A stretch of 64,000 nucleotides of DNA from Bin55 sp965205545 (GCA_965205545.1 OZ242170.1:1984001-2048000); one strand, 5' to 3'. Positions 1 through 8,608 are shown, numbered from the stretch's first letter. The notes: generated by a model from the sequence alone, not told the origin. Translations and numbers: made by a program.

Positions 1-301
1 GTTGCGAATCGCGAATCGGTGCATTGTTTCGTTTCCAAATTTCGGTCATTGGCGATGTCGGTTCCAATTGCTGTTTCGAGGGCGCATGCCGGTTGCAGAA
101 CACCTACCGCATCAGTGGTATGACACTCCCAACATTCATTTGTGCACGTTTAGAGACTTTGACGAGCTGTGCCGCTCTGAGGGACTGCAGGTAGTAGAGC
201 GGAGCGTTGTGGATCCTCAATACCGCAAGGTATCCAGGAAGAGCGGACTTTCCAATCTGTTCGGCACAACTGGATTCTACGTGCTGGGTCGCCCCCAATG
301 A
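1..301 (+). CDS. metW: MetW-like methyltransferase, C-terminal part
   Basis: This is the C-terminal end of a MetW-like class I SAM-dependent methyltransferase fold protein; the reading frame is open to the window edge, so the start is missing. MetW pairs with homoserine acyltransferase (MetX) in methionine synthesis in many proteobacteria. About 99 residues are visible, including a PNFGHWRCR stretch, a PHQWYDTPNIH segment and a closing FGTTGFYVLGR, all typical of the MetW C-terminus. Its TGA overlaps the ATG of the next gene (ATGA), so the two are translationally coupled. The metW / DUF4426 / rdgB / hemW order is common in Gammaproteobacteria and supports the call. Confidence 0.85.
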   Translation, partial: LRIANRCIVSFPNFGHWRCRFQLLFRGRMPVAEHLPHQWYDTPNIHLCTFRDFDELCRSEGLQVVERSVVDPQYRKVSRKSGLSNLFGTTGFYVLGRPQ

Positions 302-729
302 AAAAGTGGCTTTCCCTAGTTGCCTTCCTCTTGGTCGCAGTTGCCACATTCGCTGAACAGTCTGTCGAATTCGACGACTGGACTGTCCACTACAGCGTAA
401 TACCGTCCACCTTCATCTCCAAGGAGGTCGCGGAGAAGCACAAAATCGTTCGCGGCAAAGACCGCGCGGTGTGCAACATTTCGGTTGTCGACCCGGACGG
501 GAATTCGTACGAAGCGAAGGTCTCAGGCGGCTACAAGAACTTGATGGGTCAGGATCTCAAGCTTAACTTCAAGACCATCAAAGAATCCGATGCGATCTAC
601 TTTCTCGCTAGCTTCAAGTTCACGGATGGCGAAAAGCTGAAGTTTGAGATTGATGTTGAATTCGAAGAGCAAGAGGAAACTGTCAAGTTTGAGCAAGAGG
701 TGTACTCGCGTCTCGACGATACCGACTAG
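298..729 (+). CDS. DUF4426 domain periplasmic protein
   Basis: A 143-residue exported protein. Residues 1-19 are a clear Sec signal peptide (KKW, then a hydrophobic run ending near ATFAEQ). The mature part is a compact beta-rich domain beginning SVEFDDWTVHYSVIPSTFI, as in the DUF4426 family, which usually lies next to metW and rdgB in Gammaproteobacteria. No catalytic motif is evident and the molecular role is unknown. The start overlaps the metW stop by four bases, so it is probably in the same operon. The acidic C-terminus (EEQEETVKFEQEV) has no obvious function. Confidence 0.85.
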   Translation: MKKWLSLVAFLLVAVATFAEQSVEFDDWTVHYSVIPSTFISKEVAEKHKIVRGKDRAVCNISVVDPDGNSYEAKVSGGYKNLMGQDLKLNFKTIKESDAIYFLASFKFTDGEKLKFEIDVEFEEQEETVKFEQEVYSRLDDTD

Positions 730-851
730 GAACGACTGCAGGCAATCTCCGACTTTGGGCAAGAAGGCGCATTAGCAGCTAAGGCATTGCACTGTGGATT
801 TCGCATGCTGACCACCTACAACAATTAGCTTATTCCTATTGGTCACGAAAA

Positions 852-1469
852 ATGTCAAAGCCGAAGCAGGTTGTTCTTTCCAGCAACAACCAGCACAAGT
901 TAAGGGAGTTGGCAGCCCTCCTGCAGAAATTGCCCATTGAACTCGTTCCCCAATCTCGATGGCATGTTCCGTCGCCAGCTGAAACGGGATCGACTTTCGT
1001 TGAAAACGCTCTGATCAAGGCTCGTCATGCCTGTACCTTGACCCAACTTCCGGCCATAGCGGACGACTCAGGTTTAGTGATACCACTATTGAACGGCGAA
1101 CCCGGTGTTCGTTCAGCTCGCTACGCCGGCGAAGGTGCGTCGGACGCAGAAAACTATAGTCTCGTGCTAAGAAACCTCGCGGAAAAGCACGAGACGTTCG
1201 ACGACTGCCGAGCCTATTTTTGTGCATCACTTGTCTACTTGGACAACCCCGAAGATCCAACTCCAGTGATCTCCACAGGAACTTGGCATGGCCGCATAGT
1301 CGAACAGGCTAGAGGATCCAACGGATTTGGATACGATCCCATATTCCAACCCAAAGGCCTGACATGCACAGCAGCTGAGCTCGACGCAAGCACAAAAAAC
1401 AGATTGAGTCATCGTGGCCATGCCACAGTGCAGTTTGTTCAACTGCTACAGGAAAGAATGAATACCTGA
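852..1469 (+). CDS. rdgB: Non-canonical purine NTP pyrophosphatase RdgB
   Basis: RdgB/HAM1 hydrolyses dITP, XTP and related deaminated purine triphosphates to monophosphates, keeping them out of DNA. The 205-residue protein has the family start (VVLSSNNQHKLREL), the central acidic motif ADDSGLVIPLLNGEPGVRSA and the C-terminal GFGYDPIF and LSHRGHA blocks that form the nucleotide and metal site. Length is normal for the family (about 200). It lies 122 bp after the DUF4426 gene and its stop directly abuts the ATG of hemW, so rdgB and hemW are co-transcribed. The protein is cytosolic. Confidence 0.95.
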   Translation: MSKPKQVVLSSNNQHKLRELAALLQKLPIELVPQSRWHVPSPAETGSTFVENALIKARHACTLTQLPAIADDSGLVIPLLNGEPGVRSARYAGEGASDAENYSLVLRNLAEKHETFDDCRAYFCASLVYLDNPEDPTPVISTGTWHGRIVEQARGSNGFGYDPIFQPKGLTCTAAELDASTKNRLSHRGHATVQFVQLLQERMNT

Positions 1470-2564
1470 ATGACTGGGTTGTATGTTCATATTCCATGGT
1501 GTATTCGCAAATGCCCCTACTGCGATTTCAATTCGCATGAAATGCGGAATGAATTCGACGAGTCCGCCTATGTTGATCGACTGAACGAAGATCTGGAAAC
1601 CGAATTAAGCAGTGGGCAATCCGACATTGGCACAGTCTATTTCGGCGGCGGAACGCCCAGTCTCTTCGCGCCCGACTCATTTGCCCAAATCTTGGAGAGA
1701 TTAGAACCGGCATCACTCGAGGAAGTGACCATGGAAGCAAACCCTGGTACAACGGAGTACTCGGATTTCAAACTTTACAAAGAAGCGGGAATTACTCGAC
1801 TGTCAATTGGCATTCAATCATTCGATTCCAGCCACCTTGAAATTCTAGGTCGCATTCATGGACCGAACGAAGCTCAGCATGCAATTGAGAAAGCCATGGT
1901 GGCGGGATTCGACTCCGTTAACTTGGATTTGATGTACGGACTCCCCCACCAGTCGATATCGCAGGCTCTTAAGGACTTGGAAGTAGCCATCAACTACCAG
2001 CCGGAACACATTTCGTGGTACGAACTTACCATTGAACCCAACACGGTATTCGCAAAGACTCCTCCTCCCCTCTCGTCTATCGACTACCGGGCAGACATGG
2101 AACAAGCAGGAGTCGAATTGCTTTCGGATCACGGCTATCGACGATATGAAGTCTCAGCCTACGCTCGTAGCGGACAAGAGTGCCGTCACAATCTCAACTA
2201 CTGGACCTTCGGCGACTACATCGGAGTGGGCGCAGGAGCACATGGCAAGAAAACCACGCAAGAGGGCATATTTCGAACAAAGAAAGTTCGCCAACCAAGA
2301 TCGTATCTCAGTGGTACCGAAGGATCGTTCAATCGAGTGCGAGACGAAGACTTGCCAGCGGAATTTATGATGAACGCGTTGAGGTTGTTGGATGGTGTGG
2401 ACGAAAGTGCTTTCTCCACGAAAACGGGGTTGGAAATTGATGCCATACGTGAGACGGTGGAACGACTTCGTTCATGGAAGCTCATGCATTCAAATCGGCT
2501 TCAACTGTCATCCGATGGACTGCGGCAACTGAATGGCGTTGTCGCGCAGTTTTTGAATTCCTAA
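1470..2564 (+). CDS. hemW: Radical SAM heme chaperone HemW
   Basis: A radical SAM protein of 364 residues, long misannotated as an oxygen-independent coproporphyrinogen oxidase (HemN-like). HemW binds heme and delivers it to target proteins. The iron-sulfur motif CIRKCPYC (CxxxCxxC) is at residues 11-18. It is followed by TVYFGGGTPSLF, EANPGT and LSIGIQSF, and a C-terminal HemN_C region begins around residue 290. The extra N-terminal cysteine-rich part of true HemN is absent, which favours HemW. The ATG immediately follows the rdgB stop, the usual gammaproteobacterial arrangement. Confidence 0.93.
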   Translation: MTGLYVHIPWCIRKCPYCDFNSHEMRNEFDESAYVDRLNEDLETELSSGQSDIGTVYFGGGTPSLFAPDSFAQILERLEPASLEEVTMEANPGTTEYSDFKLYKEAGITRLSIGIQSFDSSHLEILGRIHGPNEAQHAIEKAMVAGFDSVNLDLMYGLPHQSISQALKDLEVAINYQPEHISWYELTIEPNTVFAKTPPPLSSIDYRADMEQAGVELLSDHGYRRYEVSAYARSGQECRHNLNYWTFGDYIGVGAGAHGKKTTQEGIFRTKKVRQPRSYLSGTEGSFNRVRDEDLPAEFMMNALRLLDGVDESAFSTKTGLEIDAIRETVERLRSWKLMHSNRLQLSSDGLRQLNGVVAQFLNS

Positions 2565-2578
2565 TCGAGGACTCTCCC

Positions 2579-3277
2579 ATGACAATCGTAAGCCACGACA
2601 GTCCGACTTCCGCAACGCAACTTGAGGAAGCTTACGAAAAAATCAGGGCAGACCTGTCCGATTCGTTTTCTATACGGATGCGCAGAGCCATCAGTTGGCT
2701 AACAAAGGCACAGCCACTTCACGAGAGCCACGACTATGACGGAGCATTCATTTTCTTCTGGATCTCCTTCAATGCCATGTACGCTGTTGAACCTGGAACC
2801 GGTAGGATTCCATCCGATACAGCACAAATGACAGAATTCTTTGACAAGCTTCTCGGTTTTGATCAGAGCGACTCCATTTACGAAACTCTCTGGGAACGAT
2901 TTTCTGATTCGATTCGCACATTGGTGAAGAATCAGTATGTGTTTACACCCTATTGGGACTACACATTGGGCCGTGACCATGAGGTGGATTGGGAAACTGC
3001 ACTGAAGAAATCTGAAATAACCGCAATGACCGCGCTGGTAAACAAAAACCGAACAAGTGAATTGTTGTCCATCGTGTTCGATCGCCTCTACACGCTACGA
3101 AACCAGCTCATACACGGCTCCGCCACATATCAAGGTTCGGTGAACCGCGATCAGGTCAGGGATGGCTCCAGCATACTTCACTATTTGGTGCCCCAGTTCG
3201 TTTTAATCATGTTGGAGCAACCGGGCCATGATTGGGGAGAGGTCATGTATCCCGCCATATCACCTCAAAAACGCTAA
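2579..3277 (+). CDS. HEPN-like hypothetical protein
   Basis: An unassigned 232-residue cytosolic protein. The ATG at 2579 lies 12 bases after the hemW stop; a longer frame inside hemW exists but is probably not used. It is helical, and near the C-terminus it carries LYTLRNQLIHG, an R-x4-H motif as in HEPN-type RNase domains. The N-terminal half holds aromatic-rich helices (FIFFWISFNAMYAVE), another pattern common in HEPN/Apea-like proteins. HEPN proteins are often toxins, antiviral RNases or their partners. The neighbouring HipB/HipA-like pair fits that setting, but the function here is inferred only. Confidence 0.6.
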   Translation: MTIVSHDSPTSATQLEEAYEKIRADLSDSFSIRMRRAISWLTKAQPLHESHDYDGAFIFFWISFNAMYAVEPGTGRIPSDTAQMTEFFDKLLGFDQSDSIYETLWERFSDSIRTLVKNQYVFTPYWDYTLGRDHEVDWETALKKSEITAMTALVNKNRTSELLSIVFDRLYTLRNQLIHGSATYQGSVNRDQVRDGSSILHYLVPQFVLIMLEQPGHDWGEVMYPAISPQKR

Positions 3278-3380
3278 GCCCAATTCGAGAAACGACCTTC
3301 GCCACACGACGTTTCGACTTTGATTGAGCTAGCTCCGAATTTGCATTGCACGACGAATTCCACGGCAAAATGTCTATTAT

Positions 3381-3398
3381 TTGATAATATGATATCAA
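3381..3398. promoter_or_regulatory. AT-rich inverted repeat, candidate operator of hipBA-like genes
   Basis: Arms TTGATA (3381-3386) and TATCAA (3393-3398) are perfectly complementary around a 6-base spacer. They lie in a strongly AT-rich block (about 3370-3430) just before the HTH gene and unlike its surroundings. HipB-type antitoxins usually autorepress by binding palindromes here, so this is a plausible operator. Binding is inferred. Confidence 0.4.
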
Positions 3399-3420
3399 TA
3401 TTTCCTTAGTATTAGATATT

Positions 3421-3711
3421 TTGGATATTATACTCTCAGACATATTGACTCCGTTCGAGACGCAAATGCAACTGGCACATGCATTTCGAGCCACCCGCAA
3501 GGCATCCAAGCACAGCCGTAAGGAAGCCAGCGCTCGTACAGGCGTACCTGAGCCTACGATTCGACGCTTTGAAGATTCCGGGGAAATCTCTCTGCGACAG
3601 TTTCTAATCCTATGTGGAACCTACGGAAATCTTGATCGGGCACACGTCGTTCTGTCAACTCGCTCGCCAAGCTCAATTGACGAACTCGCCAACGACGCAT
3701 CAGGCTCGTGA
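3421..3711 (+). CDS. HipB-like XRE-family antitoxin
   Basis: A small helix-turn-helix protein of 96 residues at most. Its core (LAHAFRATRK, then KEASARTGVPEPTIRRFEDSGEISLRQFL) matches the XRE antitoxins paired with HipA-family kinases. The segment ILTPFETQ before the helices also matches the family, so translation probably begins at TTG 3421 or TTG 3445; ATG 3466 is the first conventional start. No strong ribosome binding site decides between them. The TGA overlaps a GTG (3708) that opens the toxin reading frame. The AT-rich region upstream holds an inverted repeat likely used for autorepression. Confidence 0.75.
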   Translation: MDIILSDILTPFETQMQLAHAFRATRKASKHSRKEASARTGVPEPTIRRFEDSGEISLRQFLILCGTYGNLDRAHVVLSTRSPSSIDELANDASGS

Positions 3712-3773
3712 ATCAAATCGATGTCACGTTTCACGGCCTGGGCGATTGCGGGCCCATCACATGGGCGCGCTAG
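3708..3773 (+). other. Out-of-frame N-terminal piece of the HipA-like gene
   Basis: GTG 3708 overlaps the antitoxin stop (GTGA) and opens a 21-codon frame, VNQIDVTFHGLGDCGPIT then WAR and TAG at 3771. The first 18 residues match the N-terminal strand region of HipA-family toxins (DVxxxGxG...). The expected continuation (MGALAWHD) is in the -1 frame from 3761. One base near 3759-3762 therefore seems to be missing. This may be a true mutation, a sequencing or assembly error, or a recoding site, but no classical slippery heptamer is visible. Confidence 0.65.
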
Positions 3774-4987
3774 CGTGGCACGACAGAAAGTCGTGGTTTC
3801 AATTCGCACGCGAATTTCTGGAGCATGGAATCAACCCCTCGCCGTTCGGATTGAAATTTTCGTTGGAGCTGCAGGAAGCGAACTCCTCAATCTTCAATGG
3901 CCTGCACGGACTCTTCCATGAATCCCTGCCTGATGGCTGGGGATTGTTTCTCATGAACCGGATGTTCGAGCAAAACGGCATTTCTTTCGAAGCAACTACG
4001 CCCATTGAGAGATTGAGCTACATTGCCGATCGCGGAATGGGCGCGTTGTCATACTCACCTATGCACAGTTTGGTCTCATCGGCAAATATCGGCCAAGAGA
4101 TCAAACTAGACTCTCTGTGGGAGGAAGCGTTGCATCTCGTCGATGGCACCGTATTCAATGTTGGCGATCGCCACGTGGTCAATGGAACGCCGTTGGCCGG
4201 CACCACTCCGAAGCTGCTGGTAGGCTTTGACGGAAACCACGCCGTCGAGGGAGCAGCGAAGCTTCCCGATGGTTACTCGCATTGGATTGTCAAACTTCCG
4301 CAGCATGCAAATTCACAGGAAAATCCCGAGGGGACCATCGAGTACTTGTTCGCCAAGATGGCGGCCGAAGCAGGAATTCACATGTCGCCGGTACGGCTCT
4401 TTCGCGGAGACCACGGCGCCGGCTACTTCATGACTCGTCGTTTCGACAGGAAAGGGAACGGCAGACGAATCCATGTCCAGAGCGCGGCTAGTTTGCTTAA
4501 TTTGGACTGCCGAACTGACCGCATTGACTATCTCGATCTCTTCAAATTGTCTGATGTATTGACGCGCAACTACACCTATAAGCTCTACCTGTTCAAGCAA
4601 ATGATCTTCAATGCCATGGCCGGGAATCTAAACGATCACACAAGAAACTTCTCGTTTATGTTGACTGAGCGCAAGGAATGGTCATGCACCCCAGCCTATG
4701 ACGTCGCTTGGACCGTCAATCGCTCGACAGGACATGCATCTTCAATCAATGGTCGCACCAAGGACATTTCGGAAGTGGATATCTGGGAGGTCGCCAAGCG
4801 TGCGTCCGTCCCAAAGCGAGATGTTCAGCGAGTATTGCAGCAAGTCGCCGAGGCGTTAACGAAGTGGGTACCACTAGCGCGTGAACATGACATCCCTGTA
4901 CCGCTGCGCAGCGAAATCTCAAGTTTCATCGAGAGACAACAAAGTGCCATGCAGCAATCAACCGTGCTTGTTTCCTCTGAAACCTAA
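3761..4987 (+). CDS. HipA-family Ser/Thr kinase toxin, N-terminus frameshifted
   Basis: A HipA-like kinase. Family members phosphorylate cytosolic targets such as aminoacyl-tRNA synthetases and cause growth arrest. In the 408-residue frame from ATG 3761 I see GLFHESLPDGWG, the RGMGALSY loop, PKLLVGF, HWIVKLP (ATP lysine), the catalytic NLNDHTRN (N289, D292, N296) and PAYDVAW with the metal-binding Asp. The kinase core therefore looks intact. The first strands are encoded upstream in another frame (3708-3773). The visible product may be N-terminally short, or the gene may be inactivated. It follows the HTH antitoxin gene, the normal hipBA order. Confidence 0.75.
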   Translation: MGALAWHDRKSWFQFAREFLEHGINPSPFGLKFSLELQEANSSIFNGLHGLFHESLPDGWGLFLMNRMFEQNGISFEATTPIERLSYIADRGMGALSYSPMHSLVSSANIGQEIKLDSLWEEALHLVDGTVFNVGDRHVVNGTPLAGTTPKLLVGFDGNHAVEGAAKLPDGYSHWIVKLPQHANSQENPEGTIEYLFAKMAAEAGIHMSPVRLFRGDHGAGYFMTRRFDRKGNGRRIHVQSAASLLNLDCRTDRIDYLDLFKLSDVLTRNYTYKLYLFKQMIFNAMAGNLNDHTRNFSFMLTERKEWSCTPAYDVAWTVNRSTGHASSINGRTKDISEVDIWEVAKRASVPKRDVQRVLQQVAEALTKWVPLAREHDIPVPLRSEISSFIERQQSAMQQSTVLVSSET

Positions 4988-5205
4988 ACCCGGGGGTTCA
5001 TTCCGCTTCTCCAAGGCTCTAGCCGCTCGACGATTCATCTGCTTGCGTTGATAGATCCCATTGCCATCAAGTGAATTTGCTGTGATTTGTATCCGCATTG
5101 ACATTCGACGTTGGAACCATTGCTATAGGCCTGCAATCCACTTCGCAAAAATGTCCATGCATATGATCTCTAAAATAATTTTCTCCCAAGACTGAACGGC
5201 ATTCA

Positions 5206-5979
5206 ATGAAAAACTACTCGACCATACTTGTAGACACTGCGGACGCTGTAACGACCATCACGCTGAATCGCCCGGAACGACTCAACGCATGGACGCACGA
5301 AATGAGCATGGAGCTGCAAGACGCCATACATGCATGCAATGAAAACCCGAACGTCGGCACTATAGTTTTCACGGGAGCTGGCCGAGGATTTTGCTCGGGT
5401 GCCGACATACGCGACAACTTCAAAGCCCGCCTCGACGGGGAACGGCAGACCGGCGGCGGCGATTGGATTGAGTTGGTTCGTTCCTCCAAGCCCATGATCG
5501 CTGCTGTCAATGGGGCTTGCGTAGGGGTGGGAGCGACAATGATCTTGCCCATGGATGTGATCATTGCTTCCACGGAGGCGAAGTTTGGAATGTTGTTCGT
5601 AAAGATGGGAGTTACTCCAGAGTTAGCAAGTTCCCACTTTCTGGTGCAGCGTGTGGGATTCGGAGCTGCGAATGAAATGTGTTTGACTGGCCGGCTTTAT
5701 ACCGGCGAGGAAGCATTCGACAAGAGGCTGGCGGACCGCATAGTAAAGCCGGACGACCTCCTTCCGACTGCTCGCGAACTTGCGATGGAAATTGCTGCGA
5801 ACCCATCACGCCAACTACGATGGGTCAAGCAGCTGCTAACCGAAAACGGATCAGAAACCGACATCAAGAAAGTACACGAACGGGAAGGCAGAGTTCTCGC
5901 GCAGGCGTACGAATCCGATGAACATCATGAAGCTGTAGCAGCATTCCTCGAAAAACGGCAACCTGTATTCAAGCGATAG
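5206..5979 (+). CDS. Enoyl-CoA hydratase/isomerase family protein
   Basis: A crotonase-fold enzyme of 257 residues acting on acyl-CoA thioesters in the cytosol. It has the N-terminal ITLNRPERLNAW strand, the first oxyanion-hole segment GRGFCSGADI, and AAVNGACVGVGATM forming the second oxyanion position. KMGVTPELASSHFL follows, where hydratases place a catalytic Glu (here in TPELAS). The substrate cannot be read from sequence; fatty-acid or isoprenoid/phenylacyl degradation is possible. The next gene, 42 bp downstream on the same strand, is a PhyH-type dioxygenase, so both may serve lipid or side-chain breakdown. The 218 bp upstream show no gene. Confidence 0.9.
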   Translation: MKNYSTILVDTADAVTTITLNRPERLNAWTHEMSMELQDAIHACNENPNVGTIVFTGAGRGFCSGADIRDNFKARLDGERQTGGGDWIELVRSSKPMIAAVNGACVGVGATMILPMDVIIASTEAKFGMLFVKMGVTPELASSHFLVQRVGFGAANEMCLTGRLYTGEEAFDKRLADRIVKPDDLLPTARELAMEIAANPSRQLRWVKQLLTENGSETDIKKVHEREGRVLAQAYESDEHHEAVAAFLEKRQPVFKR

Positions 5980-6021
5980 ATCACATATATTGCCTTTGCA
6001 CTGACGTCCGGTTCTCAATCA

Positions 6022-6903
6022 ATGCCCTCTGCAGAAAAAGAAACACACCGCAAACCGAACTCAGGTATCGTGTTTGGCGAAGAGGTCGTAGTGCCAAGTC
6101 TCGATGATGCGCTTCACAATATCTCAGAAGTCGGCTACGCCGTTTTTCCAAATTGGCTGTCGGAACAACGCGTCGCCAAACTGAGAGGGGATCTTGTCAA
6201 CGAAGTTCGCCCCATCGTTGAACTGATGCCCCCCGACAAAACTACTGTTCGAGCACACAATCTTCTCGGCAAGACACGATGTGTTGACGACTTGGTTTGC
6301 GACCCGCGGCTTCTCGCCGTAGTTCACGGCATGTTAGGTCCTCATGTGCAAGTGTCGGTAGTTGCCATGTTCGATCTGCTGCCCGGAGCAAAAGCGCAGG
6401 GACTTCACCAAGACGATGGCTTGTGGCCCATTCCACGACCACATCCTCCGTTTGTGGCAAATGCGGTGATTGCGGTCGATGACTTCACGGTCGAAAACGG
6501 AGCGACAACGCTGGTTCCTGAATCACACAAATGGCACGACAGGCCGGTCCAGCAGCCGCCGCACGTAGATCCCATTCAGGTGGAAATGCCTGCTGGATCA
6601 ATGCTTATCTGGACGGGAGCCCTGTGGCACGGTGGTGGCGCAAACCAATCGGACCGCAGTCGACTGGCCATAGACATCAACTTCAATCTCTCCTACTTGA
6701 GGCAGCAGGAAAATCAATTCATTGGGATACCACGGGACCAATTGCCGAAAATGCCGGAAAGACTGCGCAAGCTAGTCGGCTATCAGCACGGACTGAACTT
6801 CGTAGGTCCCGGCATGGTTGATCTGCGCGATCCTCTAAAGATGCTCGACGAAGTGGACTTTGGCTACAACGTCAACGACGAACGATTCCCACAGATTGGC
6901 TAG
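6022..6903 (+). CDS. Phytanoyl-CoA dioxygenase (PhyH) family protein
   Basis: An Fe(II)/2-oxoglutarate-dependent oxygenase of 293 residues with a double-stranded beta-helix core. The metal motif HxD appears as GLHQDDGLWP (about residues 132-140). The distal His and the 2-oxoglutarate-binding Arg are seen in WHGGGANQSDRSRLA. The loop VENGATTLVPESHKWHD is typical of the PhyH family. The substrate is unknown: such enzymes hydroxylate acyl-CoAs, ectoine-type solutes or secondary metabolites. It is probably co-transcribed with the enoyl-CoA hydratase gene upstream and converges with trmB. Confidence 0.9.
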   Translation: MPSAEKETHRKPNSGIVFGEEVVVPSLDDALHNISEVGYAVFPNWLSEQRVAKLRGDLVNEVRPIVELMPPDKTTVRAHNLLGKTRCVDDLVCDPRLLAVVHGMLGPHVQVSVVAMFDLLPGAKAQGLHQDDGLWPIPRPHPPFVANAVIAVDDFTVENGATTLVPESHKWHDRPVQQPPHVDPIQVEMPAGSMLIWTGALWHGGGANQSDRSRLAIDINFNLSYLRQQENQFIGIPRDQLPKMPERLRKLVGYQHGLNFVGPGMVDLRDPLKMLDEVDFGYNVNDERFPQIG

Positions 6904-6952
6904 GCAAGTCGTAATTCACCAGCGACTGATTTAGCGATCTTGCACTTGGCGT

Positions 6953-7603
6953 TTACTTGGTGGTGCTGACGCGCGTATATTGAAAGTCCCAGACGTTGTG
7001 ACCTAGTTTTTCGCCTCGCTCCTCGAATCTGGTCTTTGGGCGTGCCTCGTAGCGCGGAATGGGACCACCTTCCAAAGTCTTGTTGCGACTCAGCACCTCT
7101 TGGATTTGTACGGCATAGTCTTCCCAGTCGGTTGCTAGCACCAACGACCCTTGCGGTACGAGCTTGCGGCTGGCAATTTCGGAAAATTCCTCATTCACAA
7201 GGCGACGCCGATGGTGACGCCGCTTTGGCCAAGGATCAGGAAAAAACACGAGCAGTAAATCAATGATCGAGTCCGGTAACGCCTCAAGCAGAGACAGCGC
7301 ATCAGTTTCGGCGATTCGAACGTTTTCCATTTCGTCCCTCTGGCACCTTCGAATCAATGAACCGATTCCCGGTCGAAATACCTCAATGCCTATGCATTGC
7401 CACTCAGGATGATCCAAGGCGAATCGAGCAAGTGCATCACCGTTCCCAAATCCGATTTCCACAAGCACTTTGCGATTGCCCTGCAGAAATTCAGCAATGC
7501 GCGTCGCGTCTTCCAGAGTTAATCTGAAATCGTCGAGTAGCGCGTAGGCTTTAGCTTGCGCGGCTGTCATGCGAGAGCCGCGTCGAACGTACAACTGTCG
7601 CAT
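6953..7603 (-). CDS. trmB: tRNA (guanine-N7-)-methyltransferase
   Basis: TrmB uses SAM to methylate G46 in the variable loop of many tRNAs. The 216-residue protein has the SAM loop VLVEIGFGNGDALARFA, the acidic strand CIGIEVFRPGI, and the hallmark LLVFFPDPWPKRRHHRRRL with the catalytic and tRNA-binding residues. The C-terminus has the conserved TRFEERGEKLGHNVWDF block. Length fits the family. It lies 74 bp downstream of rpoH on the same strand and may be read through from it. Confidence 0.95.
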   Translation of the reverse strand: MRQLYVRRGSRMTAAQAKAYALLDDFRLTLEDATRIAEFLQGNRKVLVEIGFGNGDALARFALDHPEWQCIGIEVFRPGIGSLIRRCQRDEMENVRIAETDALSLLEALPDSIIDLLLVFFPDPWPKRRHHRRRLVNEEFSEIASRKLVPQGSLVLATDWEDYAVQIQEVLSRNKTLEGGPIPRYEARPKTRFEERGEKLGHNVWDFQYTRVSTTK

Positions 7604-7677
7604 TGCTCGGCAAGTAGCTGAGGTGGTGAGTGAGAGTTATGCTAAATCAGCGCCGCACGCTGAACGCAAAAGAACTC

Positions 7678-8535
7678 CTAGGCTGCGACCAAGTGCTCCT
7701 TGATTTGGTCCATTGCAGAATTCTCGATCTGCCTAATCCGTTCCGCGGAAACGCCGAACTGGGCCGCAAGTTCCTGCAAAGTTGATTTGGACTCGGATAA
7801 CCATCGAGAACTCAATATCAATCGGCTTCGCTCGTCAAGAGTTTGAATGGCTTCATACAACTGTTGTTGTCTATAGTCCGCCCATTCTTCCTCTTCTATT
7901 ACTTCCAGAGCAGTGGGGCTATCGTCGACGAGCGAGTGGGCTGGAGCCCAACTGGCGCCATCTTCCTCATCATCGTCAGATACGTCGAAGGCAAGGTCAG
8001 CAGACGACAATCGCCCTTCCATATGAGTCACGTCGACAGGCCGAACACCGAGGTCGCGCGCGATATCTTGCGTCTCGCTTTGCGTTAGCCAGCCCACATC
8101 TTTCTTGCGTTCCCGCAACTTGAAGAAGAGCTTGCGTTGCGCTTTCGTAGTGGCAATCTTGACGATTCGCCAGTTGCGAATGATGAACTCGTGAATTTCG
8201 GCGCGGATCCAGTGAACAGCAAACGAGACCAGACGGACTCCAACGTTCGGATCGAATCTCTTGACGGCCTTCATCAGGCCGACATTTCCTTCCTGAATGA
8301 TGTCCGCCTCGGGAAGCCCATAGCCTCTATAGGTACGAGCCAGATAGACCACAAACCGCAGATGGCTCATGATCAATTCTCGGGCAGCATCCAAATCGCC
8401 TTCGTCGTAGAAACGAAACGCCAGCTCCCTTTCCTCATCGGCAGTGAGCACTGGGTGTGCATTGACCGTATTGATATAGGAAGAGAGGTCGCCTCCGGGC
8501 GACAAACTGGTAATTGAAACTAAGCTTGTACTCAT
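7678..8535 (-). CDS. rpoH: Heat-shock sigma factor RpoH (sigma-32)
   Basis: RpoH directs RNA polymerase to heat-shock promoters. The 285-residue protein has region 2 (EADIIQEGNVGLMKAVKRFDP, then VSFAVHWIRAEIHEFI with the tryptophan for -10 melting), the RpoH box QRKLFFKLR used for chaperone-mediated turnover, and region 4 with the HTH STLQELAAQFGVSAERIRQIE for -35 recognition. Start: ATG 8535 preceded by AGGGAG. A near-perfect CIRCE operator lies 47-73 bp upstream, implying HrcA repression. The hsp20 gene in this window has a matching sigma-32 promoter. Confidence 0.96.
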   Translation of the reverse strand: MSTSLVSITSLSPGGDLSSYINTVNAHPVLTADEERELAFRFYDEGDLDAARELIMSHLRFVVYLARTYRGYGLPEADIIQEGNVGLMKAVKRFDPNVGVRLVSFAVHWIRAEIHEFIIRNWRIVKIATTKAQRKLFFKLRERKKDVGWLTQSETQDIARDLGVRPVDVTHMEGRLSSADLAFDVSDDDEEDGASWAPAHSLVDDSPTALEVIEEEEWADYRQQQLYEAIQTLDERSRLILSSRWLSESKSTLQELAAQFGVSAERIRQIENSAMDQIKEHLVAA

Positions 8536-8581
8536 TCACACACTCCCTGACCCAATCAAGAATCAAGTTGTCACATGCATT

Positions 8582-8608
8582 TTAGCACTCAAAGATTTAG
8601 AGTGCTAG
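8582..8608. promoter_or_regulatory. CIRCE element (HrcA operator) upstream of rpoH
   Basis: TTAGCACTC (8582-8590), a 9-base spacer, then GAGTGCTAG (8600-8608). The CIRCE consensus is TTAGCACTC-N9-GAGTGCTAA, so 17 of 18 arm bases match and the spacer is exactly nine. CIRCE is the binding site of the heat-sensitive repressor HrcA and usually controls groESL, dnaK or hrcA. Here it precedes rpoH. No hrcA gene lies in the window. Confidence 0.9.
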
